Shown piece by piece: positions 54,000 to 63,588 of a DNA stretch of 64,000 nucleotides (position 1 is its first letter; each line of letters begins with the position of its first letter). Under the pieces are notes generated by a model. It did not search any database, was not told the DNA's origin, and saw only the letters and a list, made by a program, of their open reading frames with translations. Both the position numbers and the translations under genes were made by a program. Origin of the DNA: Lachnobacterium bovis (GTDB lineage: Bacteria > Bacillota > Clostridia > Lachnospirales > Lachnospiraceae); NCBI RefSeq assembly GCF_900111325.1, contig NZ_FOGW01000015.1, positions 10,033 to 74,032 on the forward strand, given 5' to 3'.

Positions 54000-55118
54000 A
54001 TGAAAAAACGTATAGTGAGACTAATGAGTATTTTGATGATAAGTTCAGTGATTTTTATGAATGAAACATCAGCAATATTAGCATCAAGTAACGTAACTAA
54101 AACAGAAAAATCAAGTGAATCATCGATTGATGAGACAAATGATACACCGTCGAGTGACGATGAAAAAACAACATCATCAAATAATACTACAGAAACACAA
54201 TCAAATAACAAGACAACAAATAACAATACAACAAGTAATAGTACACAGACTACAGATAACACAACAAAGCCACCTGTAGAAGTAAAAGAAAAAGGTGATG
54301 ATGTAAAGGTTAAAGAAGGTGATAAACCATATTTATCATTAGGTAGTGACCTTTCGCCAGAGCAAAAGAACACAGTGCTTAGATTGATGGGCGTTGATCC
54401 AGCTAAATTAAGTGATTACGATGTAAATTACGTAAACAATGCGGAAGAACATCAATATCTAGATTCTAAGATTTCTTCTAGCAAAATAGGTACAAGGTCA
54501 TTATCATCTGTAGTTGTAACTTCAGCACCAAAGGGAACTGGAATTAAAATTTCCACTTATAACATCGGATATTGTACAGTTGGTATGTATAAAAATGCAT
54601 TAGCAACTGCAGGAATTAAGGATGCTAATATCATAGTTGCAGCACCATTTAGAATTTCGGGAACAGCTGCCTTAGTAGGAACATTTAAAGCCTACAAAAA
54701 TATGACAGGTAAAGAATTAGATAAAAAAGCTGTTGATGCTTCATTAGAAGAGATAGTTACTACAGGACAGTTAGAAGAAACTGCTGGTGGAAAAAAAGAA
54801 AATATCGAAGCAATGGTAGCTGATTTAAAACAGCAAATAGCAAATAATCAATTAAATTCAAAAGAAGATATTAAAAAAGCCATTGATGAGGCTGCTAAGA
54901 AATATGATGTTAAGTTATCACAAAAAGATATCGATAAACTACTCGAGTTATTGTCTAAATTTAAAGATTTAAATATTGACTGGAGTGCAGTAAAAAATCA
55001 AGCAGAGAGTTGGGCACAAAAATTAGGCATTAGTATGTCAGATGCATCATCTTTTTGGGATAAAGTAGTAGAATTCTTTAAAGCACTATGGGATTTTATT
55101 GTTGGATTGTTCAACTAG
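54000..55118 (+). CDS. Secreted DUF1002 protein with Ser/Thr/Asn-rich linker
   Basis: 372 residues. Signal peptide about 1-29 (cleavage near ILAS-SN). A low-complexity Thr/Asn/Ser region (about 30-95) is followed by a DUF1002-like domain (about 110-330) with LSLGSDLSPEQKNTVLRLMG and NIIVAAPFRISGTAALVG, and an aromatic helix at the end. Domain function is unknown; it is frequent in Firmicutes secretomes. ATG behind GAGGAGGATG. Followed by a glycosyltransferase 31 bases on. Confidence 0.8.
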   Translation: MKKRIVRLMSILMISSVIFMNETSAILASSNVTKTEKSSESSIDETNDTPSSDDEKTTSSNNTTETQSNNKTTNNNTTSNSTQTTDNTTKPPVEVKEKGDDVKVKEGDKPYLSLGSDLSPEQKNTVLRLMGVDPAKLSDYDVNYVNNAEEHQYLDSKISSSKIGTRSLSSVVVTSAPKGTGIKISTYNIGYCTVGMYKNALATAGIKDANIIVAAPFRISGTAALVGTFKAYKNMTGKELDKKAVDASLEEIVTTGQLEETAGGKKENIEAMVADLKQQIANNQLNSKEDIKKAIDEAAKKYDVKLSQKDIDKLLELLSKFKDLNIDWSAVKNQAESWAQKLGISMSDASSFWDKVVEFFKALWDFIVGLFN

Positions 55119-55149
55119 TACTTTAGTCAGTTAGATTAAAGGGGGAACT

Positions 55150-56442
55150 ATGGATAAAATAGGAGTAGTTGTATGCAATTATAATAAAGCAAATGATTTA
55201 GATAAGTGTATTACATCAATATTAGAATCAACATATAAAGCAATAGACATATATGTTGTGGATAATGCATCAAAAGATAATTCCTTAGAGTTATTGCATA
55301 GTAAATATGAGGATAAAGTTTTCATTATAGAAAATTCAGAAAATTTAGGCGGTTCTGGAGGCTTTAATAAAGGCTTGAGGACTGCTCTAAAAAAAGATTA
55401 TAAATATTTAATGTGTGTAGATAATGATGCAATGTTAGATGAAAAAGCAGTAGAAAATCTTAAAGCTTTTTTAGACAGGCACAATGAAAGTGGGATGGCA
55501 TGTGCAAAAGTATATAATACAACTGCTCCTAATATTGTCCAACAATATGGTATTGAAGTGGATTTTGAAGATTATTGCGTGAAAAGTCCATTTGCAGGTA
55601 GATTAGAAGATGGAACGATGCCAGAATATGTATATTGTGATGCAGTGCCAGCTTGTGCACTTATGTTAAGAAGAGAAGTTATTGATAAAATTGGAGTAAT
55701 GCCAGAGGAAAATTTTCTTTATTGGGATGATACGACGTGGTGCAAACGTGCAACTGCAGCAGGATATAAAATAGCATGTTTAGGTGATGCGAAGGCATTG
55801 CATGCGATGGGCGCTAAAAAAGAAATTGTAAATACTTTTCCAACATATTATGCATGGAGAAATTGGATTAAATTTTTTATGGAATTTACAAAAGAAGATG
55901 AAATAGACAGAATGTGTGAAGTTTTTTTGAGAAACGTTTTTGTAGCAGTATATGATAGTGAATATAATGAAGAAACATGTCGTTTATCCACTATAATGGC
56001 GGCATTTAATGATGCGATTTATGGTAATTATGGAAAGGCATCTGAAGGAATAATTGGAGAAGTAAAGAATTTATATAAAAGGGAAAAAGAAATCGTTAAA
56101 AGATATAATATGATTAATATCAAGTCAAATAATCTATTAGAAGAGGCTAAAAATTTAAAACAACGTTTAGAACGATTAGCAATAAAAATGAATGAAAACA
56201 TAATCGTAAGGATTGATGGGTTAAGTAAGCCAAATATTGTGATGTGTGATTATATTTTTACATTAGACGATCTTAGCTTAGAATATATTTATGCAGATAA
56301 AAATGAAAATATTTTATTAACGGAAGAAGATACTTATTTCGTTATGAATTTTGCATATTCAAAAAAGGTTTTCCATGATATGTACAAAGATTTGTTTTTA
56401 AGACAAGTAAAAAAGATAAGAAATAAGGAAACAAAGAAATAA
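55150..56442 (+). CDS. Family 2 glycosyltransferase
   Basis: 430 residues. GT-A fold with VVCNYNKANDL, DNASKDNS and metal-binding DND at 91-93 (VDNDAML); ENLGGSGGFNKG and the later WDDTTWCKRA resemble rhamnosyl- or galactofuranosyl-transferases. The C-terminal ~200 residues are helical. No membrane segment. Probably builds a cell-wall glycan from NDP-sugars; the acceptor is unknown. ATG behind AAAGGGGG, downstream of the DUF1002 gene. Confidence 0.88.
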   Translation: MDKIGVVVCNYNKANDLDKCITSILESTYKAIDIYVVDNASKDNSLELLHSKYEDKVFIIENSENLGGSGGFNKGLRTALKKDYKYLMCVDNDAMLDEKAVENLKAFLDRHNESGMACAKVYNTTAPNIVQQYGIEVDFEDYCVKSPFAGRLEDGTMPEYVYCDAVPACALMLRREVIDKIGVMPEENFLYWDDTTWCKRATAAGYKIACLGDAKALHAMGAKKEIVNTFPTYYAWRNWIKFFMEFTKEDEIDRMCEVFLRNVFVAVYDSEYNEETCRLSTIMAAFNDAIYGNYGKASEGIIGEVKNLYKREKEIVKRYNMINIKSNNLLEEAKNLKQRLERLAIKMNENIIVRIDGLSKPNIVMCDYIFTLDDLSLEYIYADKNENILLTEEDTYFVMNFAYSKKVFHDMYKDLFLRQVKKIRNKETKK

Positions 56443-56487
56443 AATAATAAGAAGCAAAAATAATAAGAAGCAAAAATTATAAGAAAG
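56443..56487. repeat. 17-bp tandem repeat after the glycosyltransferase gene
   Basis: Two exact units of AATAATAAGAAGCAAAA (56443-56459, 56460-56476) and a partial third. No coding or terminator function seen. Confidence 0.8.
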
Positions 56488-56567
56488 ACTTGCTTTAGTT
56501 TACCTAGAAATAATTCGATTTATATGTTATAAGATAATTCGCTTTTTTTGATTCGTGGAGGAGTTAG

Positions 56568-57902
56568 ATGAAAAATATCAGAAAAAAATTATTTATTATG
56601 GCAATTTTTTTATCTATTGTAAGTGTTCCAGAAGGCAAAATTGATGCTGAGACATTAAGTATAAATGTCTTAAAAGAAAGAATAAATAAAGGTGATATTT
56701 TTGAAATGTCATTTATAGTATTTGACGGGGATTCTTCGCGTATTGAGGTGAATTATGACAAGGATGTAATAGAATTTAAGGGAAAAAATACATCTGTAAT
56801 TGAAAAAAAGGATGGCCAGCTAGTTTTAGATGTAGAAAATGAAAAACAAAAAGGTTCAAAAGGAATTATAGTAGATTTTAAGGCAAAAACAAGAGGAGTA
56901 ACAACTGTCAAAGCGTGTGCTTTTGATTCTAAAGATAAAAATGGTAATGAAACAACAATTAATGCGGTAGCGAAAGTTATAGATGTAAAAAATACTGATG
57001 AGATAAACAAAGATGAAATTTACAATGCTGAAATAGATAAAGATGATACTTTAGAAAATTTAGAATACGAAGATAAGGATATTTTATTTTATGGAAATGA
57101 TAGTTATGAAATTAATTCGGAAATTCCCCAAAAAATTATTCCAAATGATTTCATAACTACAACTGTAAAAATAGACAATAAAGAGTATCCAGCTTTAGTT
57201 AATTATAAATATGATATGAAGCTTCTTTATTTAAAAAAACAAATTTTTGATTTGAGTAATTCAAAAAAACAAAAGGATACATCATCACTTTTTATATACG
57301 ATGAAAAACAAAAAGAAATATATCCATTTTTGCAATTATACACAGATAATGAATGCATTATACCGACTTTTTTAGAAAAAGCTGATATTCCAAAAAAATA
57401 TTTTGAACGAGAAATAGTTATAAAGAATCAAAAAATAAAGGTTTTAGTATCTAATTATGATGAATTTTGTCTTGTTTACTGTTATAATGATAGTGGAAGT
57501 AGAGGGTGGTATAAATATAATATAAGCGAGGGGAAATTTATGAATTATGTCAAAAGTTTAAGTGCTGAACGTTTTTATGAATCTAAAATTGGAAAAGAAG
57601 CTATTAATATAGTCGAAAAGGGTGCATCAAAAATAAAAATGAATAATTATAATTATTTGATTTTAGCAGCATGTTTAATCATTTTGCTTAATATTTTGCT
57701 AAAATACAAGGCGAATCGCAAAATGAAAAAGCGATTAATAATTGTAAATCTCTTTTCGATAGATGAGGATTTTGTAGAAGAATCACCATCATATGAGTAT
57801 AGTAAAAAAGATTTACAAAATGTTAAAGATAAAGATGAATTCGAAAGGGAAAGTCAAAGGTTATTAGATAATTCAGATTTAGAATTCATTGATGGAAAGT
57901 AG
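56568..57902 (+). CDS. Secreted-type protein with cohesin-like domain and C-terminal membrane anchor
   Basis: 444 residues. Signal peptide about 1-27 (cleavage near KIDA-ET). The first ~120 mature residues have the pattern of a cohesin/CBM2-like beta-sandwich (SINVLKERINKGDIFEMSF; NYDKDVIEFKG; VDFKAKTRGVTTV). A mixed region follows, then one membrane helix at about 363-381 (YLILAACLIILLNILLKY) and an acidic ~60-residue cytoplasmic tail. The topology would place the sandwich outside. Family recognition is weak; no dockerin partner is seen. ATG behind GTGGAGGAG. It sits 34 bases upstream of clpC. Confidence 0.55.
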   Translation: MKNIRKKLFIMAIFLSIVSVPEGKIDAETLSINVLKERINKGDIFEMSFIVFDGDSSRIEVNYDKDVIEFKGKNTSVIEKKDGQLVLDVENEKQKGSKGIIVDFKAKTRGVTTVKACAFDSKDKNGNETTINAVAKVIDVKNTDEINKDEIYNAEIDKDDTLENLEYEDKDILFYGNDSYEINSEIPQKIIPNDFITTTVKIDNKEYPALVNYKYDMKLLYLKKQIFDLSNSKKQKDTSSLFIYDEKQKEIYPFLQLYTDNECIIPTFLEKADIPKKYFEREIVIKNQKIKVLVSNYDEFCLVYCYNDSGSRGWYKYNISEGKFMNYVKSLSAERFYESKIGKEAINIVEKGASKIKMNNYNYLILAACLIILLNILLKYKANRKMKKRLIIVNLFSIDEDFVEESPSYEYSKKDLQNVKDKDEFERESQRLLDNSDLEFIDGK

Positions 57903-57936
57903 TGCTTAAAAAACTTGTATAAGGAGGCTAATAGAC

Positions 57937-60381
57937 TTGAAAGATTACACACAAAAAGCCAAAAAATCATTAGAGTACGCTAGACAGATTTCAAAGAACT
58001 TACATCATAACTATGTTGGGACAGAACATGTTTTAGCAGGTTTACTAAAAGAGTCATCTGGTGTAGCAGCTCAGGTTTTGAAGCTCAATAATGTTGAGCT
58101 GATGAAAGTTGTGAATATGATTGAAGAATTTATTTCACCAGGAGAAGATCTTTTAGTAGAAGATAAAGATGGTTTTTCACCTAGAACACAAAGCGTTTTA
58201 AAAAATGCTGAAGATGAAGCTGAAAGATTTCATTCCGAAAAAATTGGAACAGAACATCTTTTGATTGCGCTTATAAAAGAAGGAGATTGTGCAGCAACAA
58301 GATTATTTAATAGTCTAGGAATAAATAATCAAAAATTGTTTGTTGATATTTTAACAGCAATAGGAGAAAATCCGGCTGAATATCGAGACGAATTTCAGAA
58401 AAATAAATCAGGACAAGTTGAAAGTAGTTCAACACCAACATTAGATCAATATTCAAGAGATTTAACAGAATTAGCTCGAGAAAATGAATTAGATCCTGTT
58501 ATAGGAAGAATACAAGAAAATAATAGAGTAATTCAGATATTGAGTCGTCGTGGAAAAAATAATCCATGTTTAATAGGAGAGCCAGGTGTTGGTAAAACAG
58601 CAATTATAGAAGGCATAGCTGAAAGAATTGTTAGTGGAATGGTTCCTGATACAATCGCAGGGAAAAGATTAGTAGCTCTTGATATGTCAGGACTTGTCGC
58701 TAAATCTAAGTATAGAGGAGAGTTCGAAGAAAGAATTAAAAAAGTTATAAAAGAAGTTTCTGAAAGTGGAAACATTTTATTATTTATAGACGAACTTCAT
58801 ACAATTATAGGTGCAGGTGGTGCAGAAGGAGCATTAGATGCTTCAAATATTTTAAAACCAGCATTAGCGCGTGGCGAAGTTCAAATTATTGGTGCTACAA
58901 CAATAGAAGAGTATAGAAAATATATTGAAAAAGATGCAGCCCTTGAAAGAAGATTCCAACCTGTAATAGTCGATGAGCCTTCAGAAGAAGAAACTATCGA
59001 AATTTTACAGGGAATTAAGAAAAATTATGAAATACATCATAATGTAGAAATTTTAGATGAAGCACTTGAGGCAGCAGTTCAATTGTCTGAAAGATACATA
59101 AATGATAGATTTTTACCAGATAAGGCAATAGATGTAATTGATGAAGCTTCTGCAAAATGTAGATTAGGATTTTCTAATAATTATGAAAAAATTGCAAATT
59201 TAAAAACAGAAATTGCAAGTAAAGAAGAAGAACTTGAAAATGCGTTAGCAGAAGGCAATATTGAAGCTGCAAGACAACATAAAGAAGAAAAGAAAGAATT
59301 ACAAAAAAACTTAGATAAAATATCAAAAAGCCAACAGCAAAAATTTAGACGTAAAAAAATAGTTGTAGGTGAAAAAGAGATTGCAGATGTAATTGCAGAA
59401 TGGACTAAAATTCCAGTGACTCGTTTGACTGAAAAAGAAGCTTCACGATTGAAAAAATTAGAATCTATTTTACATAAGAGAGTGATAGGTCAAGACAAGG
59501 CGGTAGAAGCAGTCGCTAGAGCAGTTCGTAGAGGCCGAGTGGGATTAAAGGATCCAAAACGTCCAGTTGGTTCATTCTTATTTTTAGGACCTACAGGTGT
59601 TGGTAAAACAGAAATTTCAAAAGCATTAGCAGAAGCGGTGTTTGGTAAAGAAGATGCAATGATTAGAGTTGATATGTCTGAATACATGGAAAAACACAGC
59701 GTTTCAAAATTAATCGGATCACCTCCAGGTTACGTAGGACATGATGAGGGTGGACAACTTAGTGAAAAAGTTAGAAGGAATCCGTTTTCTGTTATTTTGT
59801 TTGATGAAATTGAAAAAGCGCATCCAGATGTGTCTAATATTTTATTGCAAGTATTAGATGATGGACACATAACTGATTCGCAAGGTAGAAAAGTTGATTT
59901 TAAAAATTGTATCATAATAATGACATCAAATGCAGGAGCTCAATCGGTAATCGAACCTAAAAAATTAGGATTTACAGCAGTTGATGATGAAGAAGCAAAT
60001 TATGATAAAATGAAATCAAATGTTATGGAAGAAGCTCAAAGAATCTTCAAACCAGAATTTTTGAACAGAATAGATGAGACAATTGTATTTAGAACATTAA
60101 CTAAAGATGACATGAAGAAAATTGTTACACTATTATCAAAAGAATTGATAGATAGAGCAAAAGAACAATTAAATCTTGAGTTAATAATTCGTGACAGTGC
60201 CAAAAACTATATTGTTGAAAATGGTTATGATAAGAAATATGGTGCTCGTCCATTGAAACGAAAAATTCAAGAAGAAATCGAAGATAAATTGGCAGAAGAA
60301 ATTGTAAATGGAAATATTAATAGTGGTGATAAAGTAATAGTAACTACTTTAAACAAGAAAATCCATATAGAATTAGGCTAA
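57937..60381 (+). CDS. clpC: ClpC-type AAA+ protease ATPase (TTG start)
   Basis: 814 residues starting at TTG, behind AAGGAGG; no ATG is near. Two Clp_N repeats (about 1-145), AAA-1 with Walker A GEPGVGKT at 214-221, a middle region with a UVR-like coil (about 415-455), AAA-2 with Walker A GPTGVGKT at 551-558, and the D2-small domain ending in KKYGARPLKRKIQ. Unfolds proteins for ClpP. The usual upstream ctsR-mcsA-mcsB genes are absent here, replaced by the cohesin-like gene, and no CtsR or CIRCE operator was found; radA follows 1.6 kb later. Confidence 0.95.
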   Translation: MKDYTQKAKKSLEYARQISKNLHHNYVGTEHVLAGLLKESSGVAAQVLKLNNVELMKVVNMIEEFISPGEDLLVEDKDGFSPRTQSVLKNAEDEAERFHSEKIGTEHLLIALIKEGDCAATRLFNSLGINNQKLFVDILTAIGENPAEYRDEFQKNKSGQVESSSTPTLDQYSRDLTELARENELDPVIGRIQENNRVIQILSRRGKNNPCLIGEPGVGKTAIIEGIAERIVSGMVPDTIAGKRLVALDMSGLVAKSKYRGEFEERIKKVIKEVSESGNILLFIDELHTIIGAGGAEGALDASNILKPALARGEVQIIGATTIEEYRKYIEKDAALERRFQPVIVDEPSEEETIEILQGIKKNYEIHHNVEILDEALEAAVQLSERYINDRFLPDKAIDVIDEASAKCRLGFSNNYEKIANLKTEIASKEEELENALAEGNIEAARQHKEEKKELQKNLDKISKSQQQKFRRKKIVVGEKEIADVIAEWTKIPVTRLTEKEASRLKKLESILHKRVIGQDKAVEAVARAVRRGRVGLKDPKRPVGSFLFLGPTGVGKTEISKALAEAVFGKEDAMIRVDMSEYMEKHSVSKLIGSPPGYVGHDEGGQLSEKVRRNPFSVILFDEIEKAHPDVSNILLQVLDDGHITDSQGRKVDFKNCIIIMTSNAGAQSVIEPKKLGFTAVDDEEANYDKMKSNVMEEAQRIFKPEFLNRIDETIVFRTLTKDDMKKIVTLLSKELIDRAKEQLNLELIIRDSAKNYIVENGYDKKYGARPLKRKIQEEIEDKLAEEIVNGNINSGDKVIVTTLNKKIHIELG

Positions 60382-60385
60382 AAAA

Positions 60386-60426
60386 GGCATGCCATACATA
60401 ACGAAACGAAAAAAGTATGGCATGTC
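60386..60426 (-). terminator. Inverted repeat after clpC, T-tract on the minus strand
   Basis: CATGCCATAC (60388-60397) pairs with GTATGGCATG (60415-60424), extended to 12 bp with one wobble. The T-run (six) follows only on the minus strand, so as a classic terminator it would serve minus-strand transcription from the repeat region; for clpC it is a stem without tail. Confidence 0.5.
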
Positions 60427-60437
60427 AATAAAACATA

Positions 60438-60625
60438 ACAATAAAAATATAACGAACACCACAATAACAAACAAAAATTATTACAATAAAAATATAACTA
60501 ACACCACAATAACAAACAAAAATTATTACAATAAAAACATAATTAATGCCACAATAAAAAAGAAAATACCACAAAAACATAATTAATGCCACAATAAAAA
60601 AGAAAATACCACAAAAACAGCCAAG
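60438..60625. repeat. Degenerate 40-45-bp tandem repeats
   Basis: Copies begin at 60438, 60483, 60528, 60571 and 60611, starting ACAATAAAAA or a close variant; the period shrinks from 45 to 43 to 40 bases. Nearly free of G on the plus strand. Open frames across it are by-products of composition. Confidence 0.85.
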
Positions 60626-60700
60626 ACATATAGCAATAAAAATACCACAAATTAACGAGAACTGTATATGCGGTAGCACAAATTAAGATTCTACAGCACA

Positions 60701-60850
60701 GATAACGAACGCCACAGCGTAAATAACGAATGTAGCAGTATAAAAAGAAAGTGTCGTAGTATAGATGACGAACGCCACAGCGTAAATAACGAATGTAGCA
60801 GCATAAAAAGAAAATGTCGTAGTATAGATAATGAACACCGCATAAATAAG
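60701..60850. repeat. 63-bp tandem repeat built from 21-bp sub-repeats
   Basis: 63-base units start at 60701 and 60764, with a partial unit at 60827. Each is three related 21-base blocks (opening GATAACGAACGCC, AATAACGAATGTAG, AAAAGAAAGTGTCG), so this is a two-level array. On the minus strand it reads as hydrophobic heptads (FVIYAVA); I do not treat it as a gene. Confidence 0.85.
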
Positions 60851-61366
60851 ATAGTTATAGAAAATAGAATTCATATAAGAAGAATGAGAATGACTGAATA
60901 ATATGAATTTTAAGGTTCGAAGACGAAAAAGTTTGGAGAAAATTAAATTTTTCTTAAATGGTTTGTTTATATGGAAATTAGGCGAAAATTATTATATAAT
61001 ACAAGTAATTATAATATTAAATTACAGACTTCTTTTTATGATGAGTCTAAAAGTAACAGTTTAAACTACATAGGAAGAACTGTATAGTAAAAAAGGTATA
61101 TAATATTCAGGAGGTACGTGCATGATGGATAGAGTGAATATGTAGTTATAGTATCTCGGTTAATCAATATCAATTATGAGTAATTAATAATGTGTAAGCA
61201 CGTAAATTATAATGAACTCGAAGAAAATAAAAAGAGTAAAACATCTAAAAGTAATCAAGATGTCAAATGATAAAAATGTGTTTGCAAGCATATAGATATA
61301 TTGATTGAGGATACTGTAAATTTATCAAATTCATGTAGTGAGTTGTGTGGGTACAGGAGGTTAAAA
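60851..61366 (+). other. Non-coding spacer with a possible promoter and micro-ORF
   Basis: Holds TATAAT at 60995-61000 with a poor -35, a seven-codon frame MMDRVNM at 61122-61145 behind a perfect AGGAGG (61109-61114), and AT-rich sequence up to the ribosome site of the next gene. No tRNA, known RNA or protein domain seen. Confidence 0.4.
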
Positions 61367-61780
61367 ATGGCTGTAGTAAGTGATTTAATACGTAAAGAAG
61401 AAAATGGAACTTTAAGTTTTGGTGATTACACACTAAAGACAAAAGCAAAACGTGATAATTTTGATTATCAGGGAAATGTTTTTAAAGTGAAAACATTTGA
61501 TGAAATTACGAAACTTGAAAAAAATGGAATGTTTGCATATGAATCAGTTCCAGGAACAACGGTTACAAATTTTGTAGAAACAAACAATGGTGCTTCGTTT
61601 AATGTTGAAGGTGCAGAAGATGCTCAGATAACATTAGGATTAGACGAAGATAAAACATACAAAGTTAAGATTAATGGTAAAGAAGTAGGTGACATTAAGA
61701 CAGGACTTGGTGGCAAACTTAGTATAAGTGTTGAATTAGAAAATCAAGAAGTTGTTAAAATAGAAGTTGCCGAAATTTAA
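61367..61780 (+). CDS. Small conserved Lachnospiraceae-type protein
   Basis: 137 residues from the ATG at 61367, behind ACAGGAGG. Opens AVVSDLIRKEENGTLSFGDY and contains LEKNGMFAYESVPGT and GLGGKLSISVELE; all-beta by pattern, no signal peptide. I recall similar short proteins in Lachnospiraceae, sometimes labelled endosialidase without evidence; that name should not be trusted. It stands alone between clpC and radA. Its codon use matches its neighbours, so it is a real gene. Confidence 0.72.
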   Translation: MAVVSDLIRKEENGTLSFGDYTLKTKAKRDNFDYQGNVFKVKTFDEITKLEKNGMFAYESVPGTTVTNFVETNNGASFNVEGAEDAQITLGLDEDKTYKVKINGKEVGDIKTGLGGKLSISVELENQEVVKIEVAEI

Positions 61781-61834
61781 GCGAAAATCAAGATTAACCA
61801 TGAATCAATAACAATTGTAAATTAAGATTATTCT

Positions 61835-61925
61835 AGAATATGAATAAACCAAATCATAGAATATGAATAAACATAATCATAGGATATGAATAAACATAAT
61901 CATAGATTATGAATAAAGTTAATCG
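61835..61925. repeat. Four 23-bp tandem repeats
   Basis: Units at 61835, 61858, 61881 and 61904 with consensus AGAATATGAATAAACATAAT followed by CAT. No gene spans them. Confidence 0.88.
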
Positions 61926-61991
61926 TTGATTTTTAATTAGTATAATCTATAAATTTGAAAATACAACTAGTGAAAAATAATAAAAAAACAG

Positions 61992-62027
61992 TAAAGGATT
62001 CTAGATAAATTCTAGAATCTTTTACTT
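61992..62027 (+). terminator. Terminator just ahead of radA
   Basis: 14-bp stem (core GATTCTAGA/TCTAGAATC, one wobble), loop TAAAT, T-rich tail; radA's ribosome site begins a few bases later. Confidence 0.75.
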
Positions 62028-62041
62028 TTGTAGAGGTGAAA

Positions 62042-63430
62042 ATGAAACAAAAAGCAAAAAAGACAGTTTTCTTTTGTCAAGAATGTGGTTATGAATCAAC
62101 AAAGTGGCTTGGACAGTGTCCAGGTTGTAAGGAATGGAATACATTTGTAGAAGAAGTTGTAGATAAAAAAAAGATCAGTTCATCAGGAAAAATTGTAAAT
62201 ACACCCAGAAAAGAAAATAAGACGTTTGCCTTAAATGAAATAAAAATAGATTTAGAAGATAGAACATCAACGGGAATAAAGGAATTAGATCGCGTATTAG
62301 GTGGAGGAATTGTTAAAGGTTCGATGACACTTATAGGTGGAGATCCTGGTATTGGAAAATCAACATTGCTATTGCAAGTATGTCAAAATTTATCTTCAAA
62401 GGGAGAAAAAGTATTATATGTTTCTGGAGAAGAATCAACTCAGCAAATAAAAATTAGAGCAGATAGAATAGGTCAATTTACAAATAATTTAAGATTATTT
62501 TGTGAAACAAATCTATCAACAATACGTGAGATAATTGAAAAAGAAAAACCAAAAGTCGTAATAATTGATTCTATTCAAACAATGTATGATGAAGAAGTGT
62601 CATCAACGCCTGGAAGTGTTTCGCAAGTACGTGAGGCAACAGCAATACTTATGCAAATAGCTAAAGGAATGAATATAAGCATGTTTATTGTGGGGCATGT
62701 TACAAAAGAAGGTGTAGTGGCAGGACCAAGAGTGTTAGAGCATATGGTTGATACGGTGCTCTATTTTGAAGGTGATAGACATGAATCCTATAGAATCCTA
62801 AGAGGGGTAAAAAACAGATTTGGTTCAACAAATGAAATTGGAGTTTTCGAGATGAGACAAACGGGGCTTGAAGAAGTTGAAAATCCATCAGAATTTATGC
62901 TTAGTGGTAAACCAAAAGATGCCTCGGGATCTGTTGTAACATGTTCGGTTGAAGGAACAAGGCCAGTTTTGCTAGAAATACAAGCACTAGTCTGTCACAG
63001 CTTTTTTAATAATCCAAGAAGAACGTCAACTGGCTTAGATTATAATCGTGTTAATTTGCTAATGGCAGTTATAGAAAAAAGATTAGGGATTCGATTGTCA
63101 GATTGCGATGCGTATATAAATATAGCAGGTGGAGCAAAATTAAATGAACCAGCTATAGATTTAGGAATAGTAATGGCGGTCTTATCAAGCCATCTTGATA
63201 TAGCAATAGATGATAAGATGGTATGTTTTGGTGAGGTAGGATTAAGCGGTGAAATTAGAAGTGTAAATTCGACAGAACAGCGTATAAATGAAGCTCAAAA
63301 ACTCGGTTTTAAAACATGCGTAATTCCTGATATTTCCAAAAATAAACTTCCTATGATTGAAAACATTAATATCATTGGCGTAAGAAATTTGCAAGATGTA
63401 TTGCAATTATTATCAAGTAAAAAAGCATAG
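62042..63430 (+). CDS. radA: DNA repair protein RadA
   Basis: 462 residues from the ATG at 62042, behind AGAGG; a GTG two codons upstream overlaps that site. Zinc finger C12-x2-C15...C26-x2-C29, RecA-like ATPase with Walker A GGDPGIGKST at 99-108, RadA signature KNRFGSTNE, and a C-terminal Lon-protease-like domain (GGAKLNEPAIDLGIVMAVLS). Drives branch migration of recombination intermediates. Often found next to clpC in Firmicutes, as here after a spacer. Confidence 0.96.
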   Translation: MKQKAKKTVFFCQECGYESTKWLGQCPGCKEWNTFVEEVVDKKKISSSGKIVNTPRKENKTFALNEIKIDLEDRTSTGIKELDRVLGGGIVKGSMTLIGGDPGIGKSTLLLQVCQNLSSKGEKVLYVSGEESTQQIKIRADRIGQFTNNLRLFCETNLSTIREIIEKEKPKVVIIDSIQTMYDEEVSSTPGSVSQVREATAILMQIAKGMNISMFIVGHVTKEGVVAGPRVLEHMVDTVLYFEGDRHESYRILRGVKNRFGSTNEIGVFEMRQTGLEEVENPSEFMLSGKPKDASGSVVTCSVEGTRPVLLEIQALVCHSFFNNPRRTSTGLDYNRVNLLMAVIEKRLGIRLSDCDAYINIAGGAKLNEPAIDLGIVMAVLSSHLDIAIDDKMVCFGEVGLSGEIRSVNSTEQRINEAQKLGFKTCVIPDISKNKLPMIENINIIGVRNLQDVLQLLSSKKA

Positions 63431-63588
63431 CCGCAAATAAAAAACGAAAGATTACATAAGTTGATTTTAATGTTGAAAATAATTTTATCTAGAATTGATT
63501 TGATGCTATAAAATCATATGATAACAAAAAGTAAGTGACATCAAAATAAACATGTAAATAAGCTAATAATCGAAATTAATAAAAAAAC
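63431..63588. other. AT-rich spacer after radA
   Basis: No gene, hairpin terminator with T-tract, or known RNA could be supported here. Confidence 0.4.

Noticed and set aside
60389..60586. Possible small Asn/Lys/Thr-rich gene after clpC
   Set aside because: It lies wholly in the tandem array, has no ribosome site and is low-complexity.
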